Notes under the pieces: generated by a model
Database searches by the model: none
The model's input: only the letters and a program-made list of their open reading frames with translations
What the model was told of the DNA's origin: nothing
In this document: piece after piece, positions 35,284 through 44,339 of the stretch
Layout: each line of letters begins with the position of its first letter
Numbering within the stretch: the first letter of the stretch is position 1
Translations under genes and position numbers: made by a program
Origin: CBDFGN01 sp965247065
Lineage (GTDB): Bacteria; Bacteroidota; Bacteroidia; Cytophagales; Cyclobacteriaceae
Reading direction: 5' to 3'
DNA: 64,000 bases
Assembly: GCA_965247065.1 (NCBI GenBank)
Contig: CBDFGN010000006.1
Coordinates: forward strand, 2,914,001-2,978,000

Positions 35284-37296
35284 CTACTGGCAGTACCTTT
35301 TAATATAAAACCCCATTCGGGGCTCACCAAGCTTATCGGCAATACTCCAATCACCGCAGGCCCCGGTCTTATCCTTAAGCTGATACCTGAGATTCCCCCT
35401 TAATCTGAAATAGGAACTGTTCTGATCGTCGAGCTCAATAGCACGGTTCAGGTCAGCCATGGCAGGGCCAAACTTTTCCAGGATCATTTTGACCTTGCCT
35501 CGATGATAATATGACTGATCGTCCTCAGGGTCAAGTTGCAGTGCCACGGTGAAGTCATCTTCGGCAGCCACCAGTTGCTCCATTTCTTCCTTTAGCAAAC
35601 CTCGATTGAAATATGAATGCGGGTTGTCAGGATTTATTCCTATGGCCACCGACAGGCTTGAAGAAGCCTCCTCAAACCTGTTCAAAACCATGTACGCAAT
35701 CGCCAGGCTTATGTATAGATTTTCATCTTGATCGTCTAGTTTAATGGCTGACTTAAAATCCATCACTGCTTTACCGGGTTGCTGCAATTGCAAAAAGCAC
35801 TGTCCACGGTTAGTAAATAGCTCTTTTGTGGACACTCCGTAATCCACAACCCGGTTGAAATCCATCAGAGCCGAATCAAAGTTTTCTACTTGCAGATAGG
35901 CACTTCCCCGCAGGTAATAGGTCTCAGCGTCGGCTTTTTCCAATGCTTCTACCCTGTTGAGGTCCTCAATCGCTCCTAAATAGTCGGCCAGCAAAAATCT
36001 AGTCCCGGCCCGGTTTTCAAAGGCGCGATGATAATCGGGATCTAAGTCAATGGCCTGCCCGTAGTCTTTCAAAGCAGCCTGGTAGTCAGCTAAAATGCTC
36101 TTAGCTTTGCCTCGGTTATTGAATAAGTAATGGCTCTCATATCCGTTTTGATCAGCAAGATCGTAGTTGATGATTGAAGAGCCATAATCCTCCTTACGAA
36201 ATTGAATGTTTGCCAAATTAAAATAGCTGAGCCCATTTGAACTCCCTTGATTAACCGCATTTTGTAAATCCTCCTCCGCCCGATCATAATCCTTCAGGGC
36301 GTAGAGCGTATTGCCCCGGGCCTCCAAAACTTCCATGGATTCCAGGCCACTATCAATTGCTTTTTGAATATCCTCGAGAGCTTCGGGGTAGCTCTCCATC
36401 TTATATAGTATTAAACCCCGTCGTAAGCGTCCTTCGGCGCTGACTGCCCCAAAGTCAAAAGCCTGGTTGAAATTCTCCAGGGCCAGCGGGTACTGTTTCC
36501 TTTCATAGTTTATCCAGCCAAGGTAAAAATACGAAGCGGCGCTTGTGGGCACATCGGCGAGATAGTTTTGGAAATGCAGCGAAGCTTGATCCCAATTTTT
36601 GGAATCAAAAGCAACCAGACCCATGAAAAAGCTATCGCCGCTAGACAAATGATTACGGTACTCCTGTACGCTTTGGTTTAAGCTTCGAATTCTACTCAAT
36701 CTGCCGGCTGGGATAATAATCAAATGATCCTTTGACGGCAAGACACCTGTAAGCGCAATCCCGACCAATTCTCCAGCACCATTCAGCACCGGGCTTCCGT
36801 AATCTTTTTTCTCCAGTTCGGAAGTAGCGATAATCAGAGTTCCATACTCAACAATTTCTCTACTTTCAAACACCCTAGCTGACGTTGTATTGTTCTCATT
36901 GTAGTTCAAGGCGGAAATAATGCGCAGAGTTTCCCCTTGCGTCGGGGGGCTATGAACGGGCTTTACCGATGGAAATGAAAAAGTGAGATTGCCGTCGACA
37001 GCGAGTTGAACCAATCCAGTCTCCGGATCCTCGCCAATTATCAAACTAATGTTGTGGATGGTATTGTCCCTGGTGTGAACCTTTACCTCTCCATTGGTCA
37101 GAAAAGTATTTCTATGAGTAACGGCTGTCCCTTGTGAATTGATAAAAAATCCGGTTCTGGTTTCCAAGGCCCCAGCTTCGGTTACGAACTCAACCAGAAA
37201 AACAGATTTTTCCAGCCCTTCCTGGCCTTGGGCCCGGTTGTCACAGGCCGCAAGCAAGATCATTATGAGGCTGAGTATTATTCGCACAACAATCAT
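35284..37296 (-). CDS. lipoprotein with catalytically dead trypsin-like domain and TPR array
   Basis: A lipoprotein signal ends at LLAAC (Cys18). Residues about 28-205 follow the trypsin/HtrA fold (TGFFINSQGTAVTH..., GSPVLNGAGELVGI). The catalytic positions look lost: VTNYHVI-type His is Asn in VTHRNTF, the DLAL-type Asp is Gly in ETGLVQL, and the GNSGSP Ser is Tyr in DYGSPVL. Residues about 225-665 form around 12 TPR units, e.g. AASYFYLGWINYERKQYPLALENF. The likely role is protein binding at the envelope. It is a single-gene unit. Confidence 0.8.
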   Translation of the reverse strand: MIVVRIILSLIMILLAACDNRAQGQEGLEKSVFLVEFVTEAGALETRTGFFINSQGTAVTHRNTFLTNGEVKVHTRDNTIHNISLIIGEDPETGLVQLAVDGNLTFSFPSVKPVHSPPTQGETLRIISALNYNENNTTSARVFESREIVEYGTLIIATSELEKKDYGSPVLNGAGELVGIALTGVLPSKDHLIIIPAGRLSRIRSLNQSVQEYRNHLSSGDSFFMGLVAFDSKNWDQASLHFQNYLADVPTSAASYFYLGWINYERKQYPLALENFNQAFDFGAVSAEGRLRRGLILYKMESYPEALEDIQKAIDSGLESMEVLEARGNTLYALKDYDRAEEDLQNAVNQGSSNGLSYFNLANIQFRKEDYGSSIINYDLADQNGYESHYLFNNRGKAKSILADYQAALKDYGQAIDLDPDYHRAFENRAGTRFLLADYLGAIEDLNRVEALEKADAETYYLRGSAYLQVENFDSALMDFNRVVDYGVSTKELFTNRGQCFLQLQQPGKAVMDFKSAIKLDDQDENLYISLAIAYMVLNRFEEASSSLSVAIGINPDNPHSYFNRGLLKEEMEQLVAAEDDFTVALQLDPEDDQSYYHRGKVKMILEKFGPAMADLNRAIELDDQNSSYFRLRGNLRYQLKDKTGACGDWSIADKLGEPRMGFYIKRYCQ

Positions 37297-37491
37297 CTAA
37301 CTCAAATATAAGATTTACCGGGAATCTAACCGATTTAAAGATAATCACAACCCACCAAATGGCCTATCAGATTCCCTCATGGGCATATCTCGATTTTTTT
37401 TGAATTTTGGGAAAAATATTACATTAGATTTGTCCGGAGTGATTGAGGCTAATTTAAAGTTTTGCGTTTTTTCGAATATCATTAGGCTTGC

Positions 37492-38034
37492 ATGGCTAAA
37501 CTCAAGAACATTATAAGGCAGCTTTCCGAAGACGACCTTGGCGCTATCTATGATTCCCTGATGGAAAGCAGTGCTGACAAATCTGCTTACCTGCTCAAAT
37601 CGATGAGAGAAAAGCAAATGTCGGACCGGCGCATTATGGAAGAGTTGGATGTCAACTCCAATGCATACTACACTTTAAGGTCCCGTCTAAATCAAAAGAT
37701 CGAAGAATACCTGTTGCAGCAAATGGAGAGCCCAAGAACGGATATTCTGAAAAAGGTGGCCAATATCAACGAGACCATATTTACAAAAAAGACAGCCATC
37801 GCCACGGCCACGTTAAAAAAGCTAGAGAAAGAACTGCTGGATTATGATTTGTCTAACGAACTGACCACCGTTTACAAATCGCTAAAGAAGTTGCACATTA
37901 ATTCACCCGAATACTACAATTACTCACAACTGTACAATAAGCATGTAGCTTACATGTTGGCCTTGGATAAGGCTGAGGACATTTTGTCCGAGTATTTTAA
38001 GAAATACGGCATGTTTTCCATGTCAGGTGGGTGA
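37492..38034 (+). CDS. conserved protein of unknown function, first of a pair
   Basis: The 180-residue protein is highly helical and charged, without signal or membrane segment. The segment RRIMEELDVNSNAYYTLRSRLNQKI resembles a helix-turn-helix or scaffold helix pair, but I do not recognise the family. It overlaps the next gene by 8 bases, so the two are translated together. The pair may be specific to Bacteroidota. Confidence 0.7.
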   Translation: MAKLKNIIRQLSEDDLGAIYDSLMESSADKSAYLLKSMREKQMSDRRIMEELDVNSNAYYTLRSRLNQKIEEYLLQQMESPRTDILKKVANINETIFTKKTAIATATLKKLEKELLDYDLSNELTTVYKSLKKLHINSPEYYNYSQLYNKHVAYMLALDKAEDILSEYFKKYGMFSMSGG

Positions 38035-38908
38035 CACCGAAAAACTGGAGTTAGAATTGCTAAACCAGGAGATTAGCAACGTAAGTGCTCTTTATAAATC
38101 TCACCGGCTTTACGTTTATCAATGCTGCATTGGTATTTTTCATAGGCTTTTTGTCGAAAAAGAGGATGCTTTCGACAAAGACGATGAGCCGGTTGAGGAT
38201 ATGCTTGATCATGTGGAGGATATATTCGGCACCTATCCGACGGATTCGATCTATTATCACCTGAACCTTGTTTTCGAATTCCTGAAGTTAGAATACTATA
38301 ATCACTATGGAGTATTTCGAAAGGCGGAAAAGCATTTCGAGGAAGTCAATGACGCAGCAAGCAACTTGTTGTCTAACTACAGTCTATACACTTTTCCGGC
38401 ACAATTCTTAAAGACCAAAATTGCCCGGCATATTAGAATGGGAACCCAGCATGATGTATATGATGAAAGTATACTCGTATTTGAGGACTTTGAAGCTGAT
38501 AAAAATGATGTGCCCAAGTATGTGATGTATGTAGTGTATCGGGCATTGTGCTGCTATTACGCCAACAAATACGACGAGGCGGCTCGTTGGATCAATAATT
38601 TACTTAATGAGATAAGTCTCAAAAAATACCCTCACGTCCAACTCGAAATTAAAATGGTTTTGGCCCTTCAGTACTGCATAGTGGATGATTACGAATTATT
38701 CAGCCAGCTTATTAATAGCATCCAAAGGCAGATACGACTTTTGGGCAAAGAAACTTGCGATCATGTTCAGATTCTTACAAAGATCCTGAAAATCTCCATC
38801 AGCGAAAACAAAACGCAAAAGGAGCAGAAAATTCGAGCTTTGATTGATCGTTTTACTGTTAAGGAGCGTAACTACTTCGCTCCAACCCACCTTATTAAAT
38901 TAACGTGA
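38027..38908 (+). CDS. helical repeat-like protein of unknown function, 3' end altered by IS982
   Basis: The 293-residue product is all-helical with TPR-like segments (e.g. YVMYVVYRALCCYYANKYDEAARWINNLL). The start is GTG. IS982 copy 1 enters near the end: the reading frame stops in the IS right end (…HLIKLT), whereas removing the element and one copy of the AAATT duplication gives HLIKLDEDFVKQLSR and a stop at 39971-39973. Only about 10 residues are lost, so the protein may still work. Confidence 0.75.
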   Translation: MGDTEKLELELLNQEISNVSALYKSHRLYVYQCCIGIFHRLFVEKEDAFDKDDEPVEDMLDHVEDIFGTYPTDSIYYHLNLVFEFLKLEYYNHYGVFRKAEKHFEEVNDAASNLLSNYSLYTFPAQFLKTKIARHIRMGTQHDVYDESILVFEDFEADKNDVPKYVMYVVYRALCCYYANKYDEAARWINNLLNEISLKKYPHVQLEIKMVLALQYCIVDDYELFSQLINSIQRQIRLLGKETCDHVQILTKILKISISENKTQKEQKIRALIDRFTVKERNYFAPTHLIKLT

Positions 38909-39934
38909 GTTCGATATAAAATAGAGTAGTTTATTGATAGAAAAAAGGCAGAAAATTAGTATATTAAGTCATTGACAATCAACAAAATAACTAATATTTC
39001 TGCCTATGTTAACTGCTACTAAAATTACTGAAATTTTTTGTTCCATTGACGATTTTTGTCTGGATTTTGTCCCAAAATTGGAAAAAAGATTGCTGGGAAG
39101 TAAAAAGCGCAACAAACCTGGTAAGCTTTCTTTATCCGAAGTAATGACTATACAGGTCTTGTTCCAGATCTCAGGATATCGAAATTTCAAGACCTTTTAC
39201 AACACATACGTTTGTGGCCACTTGCGCTCCTTCTTTCCTGATGTGGTAAGCTATAACCGAATGGTAGAACTTTGTAGTGGAAGTCTTCTGCCAATGGCTA
39301 TTTATCTGAAAACACAAGGGACTGGACAGTGTACAGGTATAAGTTTTATAGACAGCACTCCGTTAAGGGTCTGTCATAACAGACGGATCCATAACCATAA
39401 AGTATTTGAAGGGTTAGCTAAAAGAGGCCATTGTTCCATCGGATGGTTCTACGGGTTTAAGCTCCATCTTATCACTGCTGATACGGGTGAAATCATCGAT
39501 TTTATGCTCACACCGGGCAATGTGGATGACAGAAAGCCTCTTAAAATTGAACGGTTTATTAAGAAATTATTCGGAAAGCTCTTTGGTGATAAAGGCTACA
39601 TCAGTAAGGAACTTTTTAAAAATCTGTTCTTCCGCGGAGTCCATCTGATAACCAAACTCAAACGCAATATGAAGTCCTCATCCTTAACCCCCATCATGGA
39701 TGCTATAATGCTCCGTAAAAGGGCTATTTGTGAGACTATCATTGATCAACTTAAAAACATCTTCCAGATTGAACACTCCAGGCACAGGAGCCCAACTAAT
39801 TTCCTTACCAACCTTTTCTCGGCTTTAATCGCTTACAACTTTTGCGAAAAAAAGCCCTCAATCAAATTGAACTACCAGGACACCGGTCAACTCTTTCTCG
39901 CTCTTTAATCATTCCTTATTGTCGAACTCACGTT
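38902..39934 (+). mobile_element. IS982-family insertion sequence, copy 1 (1033 bp)
   Basis: The ends carry perfect 13-bp inverted repeats, AACGTGAGTTCGA and its complement. A 5-bp target duplication AAATT flanks the element. It holds one intact transposase gene. The copy at 51754-52786 has the same length and, as far as I compared, differs by one base (39429 C here, T at 52281). Confidence 0.92.
39006..39908 (+). CDS. IS982-family transposase, copy 1
   Basis: The 300-residue DDE transposase has the family motifs FIDSTPLRVCHNRRI (first Asp), GWFYGFKLHLI, GDKGYIS (second Asp) and the C-terminal RAICETIIDQLKNIFQIEH region with the Glu. It is intact. At residue 142 it has His (KRGHCS) where copy 2 has Tyr. 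Position and orientation match those of an active element. Confidence 0.93.
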   Translation: MLTATKITEIFCSIDDFCLDFVPKLEKRLLGSKKRNKPGKLSLSEVMTIQVLFQISGYRNFKTFYNTYVCGHLRSFFPDVVSYNRMVELCSGSLLPMAIYLKTQGTGQCTGISFIDSTPLRVCHNRRIHNHKVFEGLAKRGHCSIGWFYGFKLHLITADTGEIIDFMLTPGNVDDRKPLKIERFIKKLFGKLFGDKGYISKELFKNLFFRGVHLITKLKRNMKSSSLTPIMDAIMLRKRAICETIIDQLKNIFQIEHSRHRSPTNFLTNLFSALIAYNFCEKKPSIKLNYQDTGQLFLAL

Positions 39935-39953
39935 AAATTAGACGAGGATTTCG

Positions 39954-40383
39954 TTAAGCAACTGAGTCGATAGCGAGCTTCAACAGGCTTTCCTGAGACA
40001 ATGGCTTGTTAATATACTCGGAAACGTGCTTATGCTTCTTTGAGCGCTTCAGGTCTTGAGGATTTATCGAGGAAGTAAGCATTACGACTTTACTCCTGGT
40101 TTTTGGTTGCCTCGGATAATTTATCGAATTCATCCAGAAATTGAAATCCGTCCATCAAAGGCATATCTATATCCAGAAAAATAATTCCAGGCAAGAGTTC
40201 GTGTCCTGCCTTTTCAAGTTTTTCAACATTTTTGAGAAACTCAATCGCGCTTCTAGCCCCAGTGTGAATGTATATGTTATCGGCAATATTGGCCGCCTCA
40301 ATCATCTTCTGGTTGATCAGGTTGTCTATTTCATTGTCGTCAATCAACATTACCGCAGGATACTTTTCAGATTGGTCGGGCAT
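39954..40383 (-). pseudogene. CheY-like receiver protein, frameshifted
   Basis: Reading on the minus strand, MPDQSEKYPAVMLIDDNEIDN starts a single-domain receiver with the phospho-acceptor Asp in FLDIDMPLMDG. After ATKNQE the frame ends at 40090. In the next frame the sequence resumes KVVMLTSSINPQDL, then INKPLSQESLL with the conserved Thr/Ser and Lys, and stops at 39954. One base around 40093 accounts for the break. The whole protein would be about 140 residues. It is either decayed or a sequencing error. Confidence 0.75.
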
Positions 40384-40455
40384 AAGCTTATTGGTGCTGT
40401 TATTGTGTTAATTTATGGAATTCTCCAGTGGAATCAAATTGCCTACTGAACTAGC

Positions 40456-42003
40456 CTAGAAATCGAATTTTATCCCTTGGGCCAGAGGTAATTCACTACT
40501 GAAATTTATGGTATTGGTTTGCCTCCTCATATATATTTTCCATGCGTCAGAACCGGATTCTCTACCGCCACCAGTTTCTTTTTCTCCCCCAAAAGCTCCC
40601 CCGATTTCAGCCCCGGAGGTACCGATGTTAACGTTGGCTATTCCGCAGTCTGATCCAGAGGCGGAAAGAAATAATTCCGATTCTCGCAGGTCTGAGGTCA
40701 TAATGGCTGATGAAAGCCCCTGGGGAACACTGTTTTGGATTTCGATAGCCTCCCCCATCTCAGAGAATTTGATGAGATACAAAATCGGTGCAAATGTTTC
40801 CTGTCGGGCAATTACAGAATCCTTCTGGATCAGATAAACCGACGGCCGGACGTAACAGCCGGATTCATACCCAGTTCCTTCAAGAACCTCTCCCTCTACT
40901 ACGGCTTGTCCACCTTCTTTCGACAATTTTGCCAGAGCTTCCATATAAATGTTTACCGCTTCACGGTCGATCAAGGGGCCCACGTGGTTGTCCTCATCCA
41001 GGGGATTACCAATTCTTAATTGATCATAAGCTTTGATAAGCCCATCAACAAATTCCTCATAAATTTCCTGGTGGACAACCAGCCGTCGGGTGGTCGTACA
41101 ACGTTGTCCGGCGGTTCCTACGGCACCGAACATCGCTCCCCTTAGAGCCAATTCCAGGTTTGCTTTTTTAGATATAATGATTGCATTGTTTCCGCCCAGC
41201 TCAAGGATGGTCCTACCCAATCTTCGACCAACGGCTTCAGCTACCTTCTTACCCATCCGGGTCGAACCGGTGGCGGATATCAGGGGAACCCTGGAATCGT
41301 TGGTAAGCCACTCACCTGCGCTTTGGTCACCGATTAGAAGATTGCATATTCCCTCCGGATAGCCGTTCCTCCTAAAAACCTCGGCTACGATTTTATGAGC
41401 AACAATTGAGGTAACGAAGGTCTTCTCAGAAGGCTTCCATATGCACACGTCGCCGCAAACCCAGGCGAGCATGGAATTCCAAGCCCATACCGCGACCGGG
41501 AAGTTAAATGCGCTAATGATCCCTACCGGTCCTAATGGATGATATTGCTCGTACATTCGGTGGTTCGTTCGTTCCGAGTGCATGGACAAGCCATATAATT
41601 GACGGGACTGGCCTACTGCAAAGTCGCAGATGTCAATCATTTCCTGCACCTCTCCAAGGCCCTCCTGGTAAGATTTTCCCATTTCATATGAAACCAATTT
41701 GCCAAGGTCCCCTTTATATTCTCTAAGCGATAAGCCTATCTGCCGGACCACCTCGCCTCGTTGGGGTGCGGGCACGTTTTTCCATTGCCCAAAAGCAGTC
41801 TCAGCCCGGCTTATGAGCCCCTCGAAATCACTATGGTCGGTGAACCGTACCTCGCCTACCCGTTCTCCGTCTACTGGTGAAACGGACTCATAGTCAGCTC
41901 CTTTGCCGGAATTCCATTCCTGACCGGTGGAACTTCCTGGGTGAGGAGATTCCAATTCGAAGTGTTTTAGGATTGATTCAATTCCGAAATCTTCAATTAG
42001 CAT
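40456..42003 (-). CDS. ALDH7-type aldehyde dehydrogenase (aminoadipate-semialdehyde type)
   Basis: The 515-residue enzyme oxidises an aldehyde with NAD(P). The catalytic residues are N167 (SAFNFPVAVW), E268 (ILELGGNN) and C302 (GTAGQRCTTTRR). The overall pattern, including YHPLGPVGII, SATGSTRMGKKV and the C-terminal GGEKETGGGRESGSDAWK, matches the antiquitin/AmaB group that acts on alpha-aminoadipic semialdehyde in lysine degradation. No other lysine pathway gene is in the window, so the in-vivo substrate is inferred. Confidence 0.88.
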   Translation of the reverse strand: MLIEDFGIESILKHFELESPHPGSSTGQEWNSGKGADYESVSPVDGERVGEVRFTDHSDFEGLISRAETAFGQWKNVPAPQRGEVVRQIGLSLREYKGDLGKLVSYEMGKSYQEGLGEVQEMIDICDFAVGQSRQLYGLSMHSERTNHRMYEQYHPLGPVGIISAFNFPVAVWAWNSMLAWVCGDVCIWKPSEKTFVTSIVAHKIVAEVFRRNGYPEGICNLLIGDQSAGEWLTNDSRVPLISATGSTRMGKKVAEAVGRRLGRTILELGGNNAIIISKKANLELALRGAMFGAVGTAGQRCTTTRRLVVHQEIYEEFVDGLIKAYDQLRIGNPLDEDNHVGPLIDREAVNIYMEALAKLSKEGGQAVVEGEVLEGTGYESGCYVRPSVYLIQKDSVIARQETFAPILYLIKFSEMGEAIEIQNSVPQGLSSAIMTSDLRESELFLSASGSDCGIANVNIGTSGAEIGGAFGGEKETGGGRESGSDAWKIYMRRQTNTINFSSELPLAQGIKFDF

Positions 42004-42052
42004 TCCTTAAATATTCTGCTGGGTGCGAAATTAGTCCAGCTAGTCTAGAAAG

Positions 42053-42086
42053 TAAAAAAAAAGGCACCTCCAACGGGTGCCCTTTT
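42053..42086 (-). terminator. intrinsic terminator of htrA
   Basis: GGCACC (42063-42068) and GGTGCC (42076-42081) form a 6-bp stem. On the minus strand the 3' arm is followed by a long T-run, and the hairpin lies about 25 bases past the htrA stop. Confidence 0.8.
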
Positions 42087-42107
42087 CTGAATCGAACCCA
42101 AATAACA

Positions 42108-43589
42108 TTACCAACCAATTCCAAAAAATGCTTTAGTGCCATTTCTATAAATTCCCTCTATCAGAATGCCGCCCTTTTTGTTGTCAAGGGATCTTCGAAG
42201 GTCTTCAACACTGTTTACCGGCTTCTTATCAACTGATGTTACGATAAAGCCTTCCTTTATGCCGGCCTCCTTCCACTTTCCATCGGCCAGGTCGATTATT
42301 TTTGCTCCTCCATCAATGGCCAGTTCTTGCATTTCCTCTTCCCCAATATCCTGGAAAGAGGCTCCCTGAGCCGAAAAAGATGCGACTTTCTCGACAATCT
42401 CGGTGTCGCCCATTACATTCTTTAAAGTGGCTGAGCTGGTCCTACGCTTTCCATTGCGTACATAAGTAACCTCGATTTTATCACCAGGGCGATTGAGGGC
42501 AACCTGCTCCTGGAGCTGGGCCACATTGGTAACTTCCACTCCATTGATGGCTGTAATTACATCGCCTTCCTCAAGGCCTGCATCATCTGCCGCACTATTG
42601 GAATTAACACTTCTAACGTAGACTCCATTAACAATGCCCAGATCGTATTCCTCGGACAGCTCCGCATTTACATCCAGGATACTAATCCCTAACAAGGCTC
42701 TTTGCACTACACCAAACTCTTTCAGGTCCTCTACTACTTTCCCAACCAGAGACACTGGGACTGCGAAGGAATAACCAGCATAAGATCCAGTAGGCGTTGC
42801 AATAGCCGTGTTTATGCCGACCAAATCCCCATTCAGATTCACCAGGGCACCGCCGGAATTTCCCGGATTTACGGCCGCATCTGTTTGGATGAAGGATTCA
42901 ATTTGAAGATTATTCTGATCCTTTAATATATGGAGTTGCCCTCTGGCTTTAGCGCTCACGATTCCGGCAGTAACGGTGGAATATAGATCGAAAGGATTGC
43001 CTACTGCTAATACCCACTCACCCACTCGAATGTTGTCGGAACTGCCAAAAGACAAATAATCCAGGCCGCTTTGGTCAATCTTGATGAGCGCCAAATCGGT
43101 GGTTGGGTCAACTCCAATTATTTTGGCCTTGTACCGGCGGTTATCGTGTAAGGTTACTTCAACCTCATTGGCTTTTTCCACCACATGATTATTAGTTGCG
43201 ATGTAACCGTCAGCTGAAATAATTACACCTGATCCAAAAGACCTTTCCGGTCGGGATCCGTACCTCCTTGGATCCTGCCCAAAGAAGTCCCTGAACATTT
43301 CGTCAACGGGTCCGTGGCTGGCATATCCCTCGCTACCACCAAAAACTGATTTAATGTGTACCACAGCTTTGGTCGCCCTTTCGGCTGCATGGACAAAGTT
43401 CAGTCCCTCAGGAATTGTGAAGGAGGTATCAGAATAATAATTTGAAAGCCGAACCGGTTGCTCGTATGGCCTGGAATTGGGAAACGGGGATTCTTCTCTT
43501 AATAATTGATACCCACCCAACGCCACCGCGCCTCCCAAAAAGGAAGTAAGGCCAATCGATATTATGAATTTTCTTCCTGTCATTTTCAT
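42108..43589 (-). CDS. HtrA/Do-family periplasmic serine protease
   Basis: The protease removes damaged envelope proteins. A signal/anchor (about 7-27) precedes the trypsin domain with an intact triad H135 (TNNHVV), D165 (TTDLALIK) and S245 (NPGNSGGALV). Two PDZ domains follow (about 290-380 and 400-490; the first with ALLGISILDVNAEL and DAGLEEGDVITAINGV). The 493-residue length is typical of DegP/DegQ. An inverted repeat lies just upstream of the start. Confidence 0.95.
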   Translation of the reverse strand: MKMTGRKFIISIGLTSFLGGAVALGGYQLLREESPFPNSRPYEQPVRLSNYYSDTSFTIPEGLNFVHAAERATKAVVHIKSVFGGSEGYASHGPVDEMFRDFFGQDPRRYGSRPERSFGSGVIISADGYIATNNHVVEKANEVEVTLHDNRRYKAKIIGVDPTTDLALIKIDQSGLDYLSFGSSDNIRVGEWVLAVGNPFDLYSTVTAGIVSAKARGQLHILKDQNNLQIESFIQTDAAVNPGNSGGALVNLNGDLVGINTAIATPTGSYAGYSFAVPVSLVGKVVEDLKEFGVVQRALLGISILDVNAELSEEYDLGIVNGVYVRSVNSNSAADDAGLEEGDVITAINGVEVTNVAQLQEQVALNRPGDKIEVTYVRNGKRRTSSATLKNVMGDTEIVEKVASFSAQGASFQDIGEEEMQELAIDGGAKIIDLADGKWKEAGIKEGFIVTSVDKKPVNSVEDLRRSLDNKKGGILIEGIYRNGTKAFFGIGW

Positions 43590-43623
43590 TGTCTTTTTAG
43601 CAATCCACTATGTAATGGTGTCT

Positions 43624-43654
43624 CCAGGTTGGTTTACGCAAGAGTTTAACCTGG
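43624..43654. promoter_or_regulatory. inverted repeat upstream of htrA
   Basis: CCAGGTT (43624-43630) and AACCTGG (43648-43654) are perfect inverted arms 17 bases apart, about 35 bases before the htrA ATG on the minus strand. This is a possible operator; no regulator is known. Confidence 0.35.
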
Positions 43655-43679
43655 GATCGGGAATTAACACTTTTTAACA

Positions 43680-43708
43680 AAAAAAGCCCTGGCATTACCA
43701 AGGCTTAA
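43680..43708 (-). terminator. intrinsic terminator of the Hsp20 gene
   Basis: AAGCC (43684-43688) pairs with GGCTT (43702-43706) and, inside one mismatch, TGG with CCA around a 5-base loop. On the minus strand a T-run follows, about 25 bases past the hsp20 stop. Confidence 0.75.
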
Positions 43709-43729
43709 TTTACGAAATCGATCAATTTG

Positions 43730-44146
43730 TTACTTGATTTCAATCAAGTTTCTGCTTTCCTTCTTTTCATCCTTTGGAATCGATACGGTCAAAATTCCAT
43801 TCTTATACGAAGCTTGAATGTTTTCGCCGTTCACATTTTCGGGCAGGTAAAAGGACCTGGTGAACTTGCCGTAGCGGGATTCCACCGAATGGAAATTTCG
43901 ATTCTTGTCTTCTTTTTCAAATTTTCTTTCCCCGCTGACAGTTAACTGACTGCTGTTCAGTTCGAGTTTAAAATCCTTCTTGTCCATTCCTGGAGCGGAC
44001 AACTGGATTTCAAAGGCCTTTTCCGTTTCAGCTACATCCACGTTGGGAAGAAAATAAGATTCTCCATTATTAAAAGACTTCCCAAAAAAACGATCGGTGA
44101 AATCATCGAAAAGGCTTGGTACGGTGTTATATCTTACTAATTTCAT
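43730..44146 (-). CDS. small heat-shock protein (Hsp20)
   Basis: The 138-residue chaperone has the alpha-crystallin domain (about 35-125): NVDVAETEKAFEIQLSAPGMDKK, an ELNSSQLTVSGERKFE core, FTRSFYLPENVNGENIQASYKNGILTV with the conserved GIL-type motif, and a C-terminal ESRNLIEIK tail with the IXI motif. It holds unfolding proteins. It sits upstream of htrA on the same strand but has its own terminator. Confidence 0.94.
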   Translation of the reverse strand: MKLVRYNTVPSLFDDFTDRFFGKSFNNGESYFLPNVDVAETEKAFEIQLSAPGMDKKDFKLELNSSQLTVSGERKFEKEDKNRNFHSVESRYGKFTRSFYLPENVNGENIQASYKNGILTVSIPKDEKKESRNLIEIK

Positions 44147-44225
44147 GGCTTTAAAATTTTTGTTTGTGAATCATTTCAAATTGTTATACCAGAAAAATTG
44201 TACCAACAGCTTAATCTCAGAATAC

Positions 44226-44242
44226 TATGCCATATTGGCATA
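44226..44242. promoter_or_regulatory. 17-bp palindrome between hsp20 and the Nramp-like gene
   Basis: TATGCCA-TAT-TGGCATA is a perfect inverted repeat with a 3-base centre, 80 bases before hsp20 and 98 before the transporter. It could be a dimeric repressor site for either gene. It does not match CIRCE. Confidence 0.5.
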
Positions 44243-44339
44243 TTTTGAGTAGAATGACTAAATAAAAATGCCATTATAGCATACTCGGTATACTGTTTCT
44301 TCTCTCCCATCTTGCCGTTTCATCCTCCAAATTAGTCTC

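Noticed and set aside
44147..44260. CIRCE element upstream of hsp20
   Set aside because: The palindrome there has another sequence and spacing than TTAGCACTC-N9-GAGTGCTAA.
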